A stretch of 29,280 nucleotides of DNA from Spongospora subterranea (taxonomy: Eukaryota; Endomyxa; Phytomyxea; Plasmodiophorida; Plasmodiophoridae). Under the pieces are notes generated by a model. It had not been told where the DNA came from. It did not search any database and worked only from the letters and a program-made list of their open reading frames with translations. Made by a program: the position numbers and the translations under genes. The stretch covers positions 1-29,280 of the forward strand of contig OUQQ01000213.1 of the NCBI GenBank assembly GCA_900404475.1. The letters are read 5' to 3'. Shown here in pieces: positions 10,819-19,776 of this stretch; position 1 is the stretch's first letter; each line of letters opens with the position of its first letter.

Positions 10819-11198
10819 CGCGGTGGTTCACCTGTCACCAAAAAACAGCCGAACCGAAAACGAAATTTTGCCGAGGCCGAAAAAAAATCACCGTCATTCG
10901 CCACACAATTCTGCTCATGACCCCCAGTTTACATTCGTGAATCCGATTTCCTTCGCCGAAAACAACAGGAAATGTCGATGCGTCTTTTGTTGAGTGCCCC
11001 GGAGAAGCCACGATGGACGGATTCGTCCACGCAAAATTTTCCGTCGAGCGTATCGACAAGACGCATCGACATCGTGAATCGGCGGGCGCGAGTCAGATTC
11101 GGTCTAGAGCGAAACAATTTCGAGTGATGGGAGGGTGTTCGCCTTCAGCTGGATTTCGGCTGTTGTTGCGTTGTTGGCCAAACAGGTGAGCCACCGCG
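10819..11198. repeat. Degenerate nested inverted repeat (foldback-like)
   Basis: Outer arms 10819-10835 and 11182-11198 match as reverse complements at 16 of 17 positions. Inner arms 10972-10986 and 11058-11072 are perfect over 15 bp (ATGTCGATGCGTCTT and its complement). Between them are further short matches in the same order (ACAGCCGAA at 10845-10853 against its complement at 11155-11163, and a CGAAATT pair). The outer and inner pairs share nearly the same centre (about 11010-11022). This suggests a decayed foldback or inverted duplication. No transposase or clear target-site duplication is visible. Confidence 0.5.
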
Positions 11199-12041
11199 CC
11201 TGGGCTCAATTCCGCATGGGGACATTGTTCGAATCCACCAGTACGGCGGAGTCGTCGTTCACCCAACTCCCGCGACATCCTGTCTGAAAAACCCGATGAC
11301 GGGGCCTGTTGTCTGGACCGGCGGAAACCTCACAAATGTTGTTCGTCGTCGAGTTGACCCGGTTTCGACACAACAACAATGCGATAATTCGTTGCCAGGA
11401 CGAGGGAGATCGTCTCCCGAGAACGAAAGAAGAACGCGGCGACAATTCGGGGTGGCAGATGACCGAACGCGACCGCCTCCGTGTTTGGACTCAAACTGGT
11501 TTATCCTCAGCAAATAGACAGACCACAGATAGGTTCAGGTTTGGCCCTCAACCAATTTATTCGGAGCGCCGCCATTGTCAAAATTATGATTCGGCGGACT
11601 GCGAGCGTGCTGTGGAGGTGCGGAAATAACAGGAATAAATTCCTCAAACCACAAACCTTATCAAACCGGATTTTCTGGGGTTTCTTCCAAAATCAGGTTT
11701 TTCAAAAACAAAACTCAAGAAACGTCCTTGTCGAGCGCGGGTCACCACGGAGTACCAGGCGAAGGCCCCGCTTGGCCACGCACCACATGATCACGGTCAC
11801 GCCGTAAGGAAACCGAGCGCGTGGCCTCCATGGAGGCCCTGATCACTGGCACACAGTTACCTGACTGGGGAGGTGCGTGAAGGCTCCGCGCCATTACCAA
11901 TGGGCCGAGGCCGAGCTCCACTGTCCACAACACTGGTCCAGTGAACGCCGAACAGGCGCGCAGCCCGTTCAGATCCTAGTGCGATTGTCTCAGAGACGAT
12001 ATCACAATCATATCGGGCCCTGTTTTGAATTCTGTTTAATC

Positions 12042-14153
12042 ATGAGCACTGTTAAAGGTAATTCGTTCGTAGTTTCGGAGCGATCTTGCACGATCGGGGC
12101 CGTCTACTGACTAGTCCGCTGTAGTATCGGTAAAATGGCAGAGCGAAGTGTTTAACGATGTGGAAGTGGATCAATCCTCCCCAATCGAGCTCCTAAATGC
12201 TCAGCTTTTTGGCCTGACCAATGTCCCACCGGAACGTCAGAAGATCATGTTGAAAGGCAGAATATTGAAAGTATATTTCCCGGACGGATTCGGATGTTGA
12301 ATGGCGCGTAGCTGAGTCAGGGTTTTTTCTGCACAGACCGATGGCGATATCGCCAGAATTGGGGACGGCGGACGACTTGTCCTAATGGGCAGCGCAGATG
12401 AGCTTGTCGCCGCTCCAACGACCGCCGTCTTATTCGAAGAGGATCTTACCGATTCTCAACGAGCGAATTTTGGAACTGTATTGATTCGCGAAACAAACCA
12501 TACTTTTTTTTAAGTCAATTCGCAGGTCGACGTCCCGTGTGGTTTGCGGAATCTGGGCAATACATGTTATCTCAACTCGGCAATCGAATGTTTCCGTGCG
12601 ATTCCGGAATTGAAAGTAATGGCATCGTTCAGTAGCAATGTTCTTCGTTAAATTATCGATTCAGGAAAATTTGATCACTTACGGCGGAGGTGGCGATGCG
12701 ACCCGCTTTGACTCAGCCGGTTCTACGTCCGCTCCAAATCCCATCGTAGCGAAAATGGGGCAAATGATGCGCTCGTTAGACAATTCAGTTGACGCTGTGG
12801 CCCCCTTAGCCTTCCTGACGGTATGTTCGCTAATAGTTTTATTTGTGGGTTTATTTTTCCGATATCGGTAAATTTCTAGGCGTTTCGAGAAGGATTTCCT
12901 CAGTTCGCCCAACGTACTGCAAATGGTTACTCACAACAAGACGCTGATGAATCACTTACTCAGATTCTTTATTCTTTACAACAGGTTTGTTTTCGTTGTC
13001 TTCTTCTTTGTTGCGTATAATCACAATTTGGTTCAGGTTATGAAGAAGTTTCCATCAGAACCATCAGTTACTGCGTCATCTGGAATAAATGGGATGTTCA
13101 AAGGCTACATGGAGTCTAGAATCACTTGCAATGAAATGCAAGAGGAAGAGAAGCAATCGAGCGATATTGCGCCCGAAGTGAAGTCTCATGAATTTACCAA
13201 GGTTTTTCACCCTGAAAAAGGTATAATTTTCTACGTTGCTGACCATAACCTAGCTGTGCTGTCACATCTCCAATGAAACAAACCACCTTACGGATGGGTT
13301 GCAGGCAGCCCTGTCGGAAACTATTGAGAAACATTCACCGGTGCTAAATCGCAACGCCTTGTTTACGAAAGTCGACCGAATATCACAACTTCCTCCTTAT
13401 CTGATTGTCCAGTTTGTTCGATTTTTTTGGTACGGTCTGTCATTCATGGCGATTTTTTCAACGTCGACTAATATTTCTCATCAGGAAGAAAGATACACAA
13501 AAGAAAGCCAAAATCCTGCGGGTAATAGTGTTAATGCGATGCTTTATGTTTTAAGTCTAAATCTCTACAGAAAGTTGTGTTTCCAATGCGACTGGACGTG
13601 TTCCAGTATTGCACTACCGAGCTTCAAGCTAAGCTTTCAGCTCATCGTGATGAAGCTGACAAAAAGTTTGAAGCTGAACAAGCTGCCAAAGAAAGTGCTC
13701 CACTGGAGTTCAAGAGCAAGAAAGGTTGGGTTTTGTTCAAGGACTTTTGTAAGCTAATAGTTTTCGCTAGAAATCGAAGCCGAAGTCAAGCCAGCGATAA
13801 CTGTCAATCCTAGGCTATGCGTTGATTCCGGAATGTACGAATTATTTGCCTTAGTGACTCATAAGGTCCGTCAAGCAGAACATCGATATCTTGATTCGAA
13901 TTCCTAATGTTGTTTAGGGCCGTGCCGCTGATTCAGGCCATTATATCGGCTGGGCACGTGGACCCAATAAAGGTGAATGGTTCCAATACGACGACGATGT
14001 CGTCACCAAACAAAAGGACGACGACATTCAGAAACTGTAAACTATGTGGTTCTTGCGTCAGTATCTCTGCTGATGTTTTGAAACAGGTTTGGCGGTGGTG
14101 ATTGGCATATGGCGTACCTTTGCTTTTATCGGGCAACTACCTGGAGAGCCTGA
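12042..14153 (+). CDS. USP14: Ubiquitin carboxyl-terminal hydrolase 14 (proteasome-associated deubiquitinase)
   Basis: Thirteen exons (12042-12057, 12125-12270, 12337-12477, 12526-12615, 12665-12820, 12880-12984, 13037-13201, 13254-13429, 13485-13521, 13571-13724, 13771-13865, 13918-14036, 14087-14153) give 488 residues, close to the ~494 of human USP14. All phases fit and introns are 46-67 nt. The N-terminal ubiquitin-like domain (about 1-75) is what docks family members on the 26S proteasome. The peptidase C19 core has the Cys box LGNTCYLNS, QQDADE, the His box SGHYIGWARG and the terminal GGGDWHMAY with the catalytic Asp. The enzyme trims ubiquitin chains from proteasome substrates. All catalytic residues are present, so it should be active. 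AATAAA lies at 14188-14193. The ATG gives the family's usual short lead-in to the ubiquitin-like fold. Confidence 0.95.
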
Positions 14154-14187
14154 ATGATCGCTGCCCCTATTTCAACCGTCATTTTCC

Positions 14188-14193
14188 AATAAA
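14188..14193 (+). terminator. Poly(A) signal of USP14
   Basis: AATAAA starts 35 nt after the USP14 stop and about 120 nt before the next gene's likely start, so USP14 transcription must end within a short space. Confidence 0.6.
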
Positions 14194-14313
14194 TCATTGC
14201 GTTATTTACCTATGGGAACTTGTCATGGATACACAAGTTGTGTCCAGTACTCCATCTACGTACTCACGGATTATCGGATTGGTTCCTTGTCAGGGGGATC
14301 TGTCGTCGTCGCC

Positions 14314-15936
14314 ATGATGGGTCGTCTGCTAAACACCCAGCTACGACGATTGTCCGGCGCCGAGTTATCTGTCGGGGCAGTAAAATCTGCCCCGACAGCG
14401 GATCATCGATGCATTGGAATCCAGCAGGGTCTCTACATGTTTGACGGATGCGCTCCTGGCCAAGCGTTTATGTTACCGCACGGTACAGCGTTAACGTAAT
14501 GCCGATTTCGACAACAGCGCCACTGAAACCCGCATTAGGGACCCGAATTTTCAATCGCTTGATCGAGATGATGCGCGATCTCTATCAGACACACGGCTAC
14601 GATGAGTTGGTCACCCCTTTAATTTTCCAGAAACGCCTCTGGAAAACGAGCGGGCACGATGAACATTATGAGTCGGAAATGTTTGGCATCCGACGAAGGC
14701 GCCAGGAAGAACAATGTGACAATTCAGGCCCAGTTTTTCTGTTCAGATTACTAAGTTTGGACAATAGCGGGGAGTGATGATGACGAAACGAGATCATCGT
14801 GGAGCCTCAAGCCCATGAATTGCCCAGCTCATTGTACCGTCTTCGGAGCGCAATCCTGGTCCTATCGGCAACTTCCTATCAGATATGCAGAATTCAGCCC
14901 GCTCCACAGGTAGATTCTGATGCTGACATTCATTTATGTTTTCACAATCTTCTCAAAAGGGACGAAGCCAGCGGTGCACTTTCAGGCCTAACTCGTGATA
15001 TCACATGGTTTTTGCGTTTGTCTATTGTTTATAATGTATTCGTAGGGTTAAGGCGCTTTCATCAAGATGACGCACATATTTTTTGCCGAGAAAATCAAGT
15101 ACAATCAGAGATCAAATCTTGTCTCTCGATGATCGACCAGGTGCACTGACAGATCGTTCTACGGTCAACGGTATTGACTGTCTCCACAGGTCTACTCGAG
15201 ATTTGGCTTTTCTTATGAGCTGGCGCTTTCAACCAGGCCAACAGGGTACCTTGGAGACCTTTCAAAGTGGACGTACGCGGAAGCTTCGTTGCGGCACGCT
15301 CTAGATGGTTCCGATAAAAACTTCATCATTAATGTGGGAGACGGCGCTTTCTATGGACCCAAAATTGATTGCCGTATTACCGATTCTCTCGGGCGGGCAC
15401 ATCAATGCGGAACGATTCAGCTCGATTTCAATCTGCCGGAAAGGTTCAACCTGAAATATACGGATGAGGTCCCCCATACTTTTTCCTGACATCACCTTGT
15501 CGGTTGCTCATCGTTATTATAGAACGGAACACATCAGGCCCCGGTATTAGTTCATCGTGCCATTCTGGGCTCAATCGAAAGGATGATGTCGATGTTAGCT
15601 GAGCATTACCTCGGTGCTTGGCCACTCTGGCTAAGCCCCCGTCAAGTTTGTGTTCTACCTGTTTCAGCACCGTTTTCTGCTTATGCCGAGACGGTTGTCA
15701 ACAACTTACGTCGGAACAAAATCTTCGCGGATATCGATTCCGCCGATATTCCATTAGGAAAACGCCTAAGAAATCTTCAGAATCTACAGTACAACTACAT
15801 TGTTGTCGTTGGTGCTAATGAGCAAGACCAAGGGACAGTCAGCGTTAAGGCTCGAGGAGCACAAGGAAACTTGACGACGACGTCCATACAACAGTTCACA
15901 TCCGAAGTCTTACAAGCTATTGCTAATAAAAGCTAG
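14314..15936 (+). CDS. Threonyl-tRNA synthetase, mitochondrial type, lacking TGS and editing domains
   Basis: Seven exons (14314-14482, 14539-14715, 14768-14909, 14960-14994, 15046-15140, 15190-15468, 15523-15936) give 436 residues with all phases consistent. The protein begins with an Arg/Leu/Ser-rich stretch ([17 protein letters not shown]) that looks like a mitochondrial presequence, then goes straight into the class II catalytic core. Motifs include [49 protein letters not shown] and [12 protein letters not shown], with the zinc-ligand Cys and two His present. The anticodon-binding domain follows ([15 protein letters not shown] onwards). The ~240-residue N-terminal TGS and editing domains of cytosolic and bacterial enzymes are absent, as in yeast MST1. 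It charges mitochondrial tRNA-Thr. An in-frame ATG at 14212 is an alternative start; 14314 is preferred for the presequence. AATAAA at 15925-15930 lies inside the last codons. Confidence 0.9.
14369..14398 (+). repeat. Perfect 12-bp hairpin inside the synthetase coding sequence
   Basis: Arms 14369-14380 (CTGTCGGGGCAG) and 14387-14398 (CTGCCCCGACAG) are exact reverse complements around the loop TAAAAT. The GC-rich stem begins about 55 nt after the chosen ATG, within the presequence. It should be very stable in mRNA and could slow scanning or early elongation, or favour upstream start codons. Confidence 0.8.
15925..15930 (+). terminator. Poly(A) signal overlapping the last codons of the synthetase
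   Basis: The final codons read GCT AAT AAA AGC TAG, so AATAAA is built from the penultimate sense codons. With cleavage 10-30 nt downstream the 3' UTR would be under ~25 nt. This fits the convergent gene whose stop codon is only 45 nt away. Confidence 0.5.
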
Positions 15937-15981
15937 ATACGCTTTTCCTAACCAGAAGGAACCATATGGCAGAATTCGGGT

Positions 15982-18333
15982 TTATGAGGTAAACGCAGAA
16001 CTCAATGCGCGCCGCACATGGCTCACAAAGCTCTGCATATGTATGTCTTCCAGGGAAACTAGAACCTCCAAATTATACTTAGTCAATATCTCTGGGTCGG
16101 GCCTATGCGCCTTTGCCTTATCCCAGTCATCCATATAATCCCAAGCGCACTTCGAGTGTCTTAAGTAGGACGCTAACATGTCAGCCAGTTTTGGTGGCAG
16201 AGAAAGTGAGATATCCTGAAGCAGCCAAAGTTGATGAACCGCAAAACGCAGACCAGGCCAAAACAAGACATACGGATTCAATTGCCGGCGAGTTAGGATT
16301 CGCCGAAGCTGCATTTCTTGCTTGGTGTGCTTTCACGTGGGATAGCAGTTGGTTTGCTTGAACTGTAAAGTCTTTCCTTTTGACTTGCGTTGCTCGGTAA
16401 AGAGCAGCAGCACAGCACTCGTACCTGCCAATTTTTTTAACAAAAAAGCACTGAAAGATTAGCACATAACCAACCCAATGCTAGCATTGTAACGGCACCC
16501 GGCATTCTTGTAGATGTGGATGATATTTCCAAAATATTGCGCTGTGTTCTGGTATGAGTGAACGCAAGAATACATCTGCAAGCAAGCTGAGCGATTCTGG
16601 CCACAAAAGGTAATTGTCATAGTTACTTCGGCGGCTTCGAGAAACTTCAAACCAGCCGACATATACATCTCCTGCTTCTTGGACCAGCCTTCAGAAAGAG
16701 GGGCCTAAACCGATATTGTTACACAACTTAAACACTGCAAAAAAATCGGAAACAGCCTGCCTCTTTTTTCATTCTATCAGCCAGCCTCTTTAGTTTCACC
16801 GCATCTTTCCACTTCGAACTCTGCTGTACCTGCTGCGATTGGTTCGAATGGCCAACGGTTGGACTTTCCATCGGTATTCCAACAGAGGGACTGGCCGAGG
16901 AGCATATATTGGCCGGAGAAGAGCTGATGCCAAATTTACTGCTAACGCTGGGAGCCGACCCTTGTGTTTCAGCAGATAGCGGCGCAGATCTAGGACGAGG
17001 TGGAACTGGAGGCAGATCTAGCCCAGATCTTCTCCTCACAGATGATCGGTCATCGCTCTGATGGCGACGTCCTGGAGATATTGACCTTCGGATATTGTTG
17101 GAGCTATTCCTGCTTCGATCATGATCTAATTGACAAAGCTCAGAATCATTTTGATATGTATAAAGCTTGGCAAACCTCGTCCTTTGTCGTCCCTAGTTGG
17201 ACTCCTTCGATCCTGTTTGATTTGATAAATTTAAGTTACATAAAAATCGACGAAAAGAGCCATACCGAACTAGAATGCCGCATGGACCCCCGTGAATCCC
17301 GGCGATCATCACCGTCAGAATTGCGATCATCACGAGAATAATGACGCTCATCGCGGCGACTTGATCCTCTCTCGTCCCGAATGGGATCTCGGTCATCATG
17401 GGCGGTTTTCCTTCCGTCATGATGGGAAAACCTTTCTTTACTGTCGTGATAGCTGTCACTACGATCCCGACCACAACTCCTACGTCGATCTGATTCTTTG
17501 TCGCGAAAATCATTATATTTTTCAGTTCGGGTAGATGGCCTATCCTCGTAGACTTGACGATGAGATGTTTCGTCATAAGCTGAGTTAAATCTGTCAATCC
17601 TGTTAAGTGACCGGGAAGCTTTCGGAATCGGATCTGTATCCATTGGAGACACGTCGCGACTATGATGAACCGAACGCCTTATATCTTCTGGCGCATGCTC
17701 GGACTTGGATAACAATTGAACCGTTTGCCTATCCAGATGCGTTTTATCTGCCCTGACAGTTGATGTCGCAACAGGCATTTCGTCAGGTAAAGGAGCGCAG
17801 ACACTACCTCCTGGAACCCCAACTTCAGGCGCCGGAGGAACAGCGTCCTTATCAACAAGCTGTCCTTCTTCATCAGAATCTTCAAGTCCACTCGAATCAT
17901 CGTCCAGTTCGAGTTTCGGGCACGACATTTGAGCAATTTTCAGCGCCTCAGCGAACGTTGTTTTCTGATGAGCGGAGATAAATTCTCGAGAACGGGCACA
18001 ACCATCATGAATGACTGGAGAAAGTGCTCCACCACCTAAGTCGCCCATTTCCGCAAATATCTTACTAACTTGGTAATCCTCGGCAATTTTTAGACGAGCG
18101 ACAGCCTCTTCATCAACAGATTTCGGCTCTTCTGGCTTTAGTCGGTGTCTGGCTTTTTTCATCAAAGGTTGGGAACTTTTCGATGGGGCAACGGAAGCAG
18201 ACGGGGGCCTCCAGTCTAGGATGCCGCCATGTGGATCCGAGGTATGATTGCTGCCTTCCTTCCCAGATGAACTGGCGAACAATCGGTCCAATCTTTGTTC
18301 TATCGTCAAAGGAGAAGACATTGTGCTGCACAT
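15982..18333 (-). CDS. AF4/FMR2 (AFF)-family transcription-elongation scaffold homologue
   Basis: Five exons (18333-17266, 17192-16761, 16704-16499, 16424-16274, 16215-15982) give 696 residues. The N-terminus has MSSPLTIEQRLDRLF and a DWRPPSA motif. An acidic, Ser/Pro-rich region follows, then a long Arg/Asp/Ser/Glu-rich low-complexity stretch (roughly residues 240-410). The C-terminal ~240 residues match the AF4 C-terminal homology domain: KLKRLADRMKKE, MYMSAGLKFLEAAE, MYSCVHSYQNTAQYFGN, an Ala/Ser/Pro linker, then LPPKLADMLASYLRHSKCAW and YMDDWDKAK. In animals these proteins scaffold super elongation complexes with P-TEFb in the nucleus. The 16705-16760 intron appears to be GC-AG (GAG|GCAGGC). 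A second in-frame ATG lies at 18321. Assignment rests on the C-terminal pattern. Confidence 0.7.
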
Positions 18334-19260
18334 CGCAGTCCACTAGTTTCGGCAGGCGAACCTCGCTGTGACGATCAGACTTTGCCGATAAATATAGAAT
18401 CGGTCGCTCCAACAGAGCGAGTCGGCGTCCCTCTGGGGCCGATGTGCAATCGTGAGATGGGTAGCAAGGAGCTGATGACCCACTCCTTTCCAAAAATGAT
18501 CGCGATTTCAAGGAAGCGCCTTTAGCACAATGACACACACGCGATCACCGACTGTGTGGACTGGAGGAGATGCTGTTACAGCAATCCGATAGCGGCTGGG
18601 GTAACTGAAACACGGGGGGTCGCGCCACCCCCACTAACCCACTGACAGATGGCTCCCCGATAATCAACTGCAGCCGTAACCGTAACGAAATTGTTCCAGA
18701 GTGCTGGGCAGCTTTAGGCTGACAATGGCGAAAATATTGATTTCCGCCGACTATTCACCCAGGATCCCCGCAGTTCACTATAGCTTGACTTGTGTGCCAG
18801 CCCAGCCTCCAGGGCAGGATTTGTAAGGCGGAGTTTGGTGCCTCACCGCCGATTCGGTTGGCGGAAGCGTTTGGTAGTCGACGTTGTTTCAACGAGGATG
18901 ATAGATATCGGCGTGCTTGGTTTCGGAACTTTTGCCTCGAGATATTTTGAGGGACACTGCGAAGTATCTCATTGTTTCTGGAAAATTCTGGATATTGCGT
19001 CCGTGTGCGGTGGGCCCTGTAGAGTGAGTTCAAAGTTTACCCTTTTGTTGAAAAAAACATACAGAACATTGATTTTTCTTGGTAAATGAAACAAATACGC
19101 TGATGGTTCACTTCTTTTCGTGATTTCCTTTCGCAGTTGCCTTCCTCCACTTTTATACGGAAATGTGACGAAGTTGCTTTTGTTGCATTTTTTTATCTTT
19201 TTTCCGTTGAATCTTAGCGAACGACCATTATGAATGGGATGATATGGTTTCCCCAAGCGG
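18334..19260. other. Upstream region of the AFF-like gene; no supported gene
   Basis: Open frames of up to 99 codons exist on both strands (18755-19089) but carry no recognisable motif and overlap each other. The stretch probably contains the AFF-like promoter and the 3' UTR of the small gene to its right. A run of A/T near 19185-19205 is compatible with that gene's 3' end. Confidence 0.45.
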
Positions 19261-19679
19261 TTACACCTTTTTGAGTTTGTCAACAAGGGCCGACGAATCG
19301 GTTTCCAGTTCCTCACAATCATAGACCAACGTCGCCAGGCGGCTCAGTTCATTGAATAAAACTCTATCGTTGCGTTGATTTGACGATGCTGCATGGGTGT
19401 GACAAAAACCGATCAATTAGATTCGCAATTCCGAGATGCCGAGTTTCGTAGCAAGGATACTTCGACCTTACTTAGGTTGCTTGTAAACCATAAACGCACA
19501 TTCTTCTTGGCTTTGAGTCGATTAGAGTATATGTTGAACAAGTTTTTCGCAGTGATGGCTGGGCGGATTGGAGCTGCTAACTCCTGTTGCCTGTAACATA
19601 TGTTCACCCCTTCTTTCCGAGTAAGTGATATCTTGCGTTGGAGTCTTTTCTCAAACACACTACTTTTTCGTCGCGACAT
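19261..19679 (-). CDS. Small basic coiled-coil-like protein, unknown
   Basis: Two exons (19679-19472 and 19388-19261) joined in phase across an 83-nt intron with a strong GTAAGG donor give 111 residues. The N-terminus is very basic (MSRRKSSVFEKRLQRK). The middle is basic/aromatic (NLFNIYSNRLKAKK), and the last ~40 residues look helical with heptad-like Leu (VLFNELSRLATLVYDCEELE, ending DKLKKV). I do not recognise the family. Size and composition would suit a small subunit of a nuclear or kinetochore-type complex, but nothing in the sequence shows it. It lies 98 nt from the GCP3 stop, in the same orientation. Confidence 0.5.
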
Positions 19680-19776
19680 CTTCGAACTGTGTCAACTTGT
19701 GGATGGGCAGACTTCCGCAATTGAGATCCCGTGTTTTCGATCCGTCCTTGTGAGATATTGTATATTTTAATAATAA

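Larger units (their letters stand above)
10403..12041. other. Long intergenic stretch with inverted repeats
   Basis: No frame here gives a recognisable protein. The part next to the DUF2062 start (10403-10570) should be its promoter. The middle (10819-11198) has nested inverted repeats. A GA repeat lies at about 10709-10722. The last few hundred bases should contain the USP14 promoter. Open frames of 60-108 codons occur on both strands but overlap each other and lack conserved features. Confidence 0.5.

Noticed and set aside
11227..11236. GTTCGAATCC, resembling a tRNA B box
   Set aside because: No flanking T-stem pairing, no suitable A box and no acceptor stem within tRNA distance.
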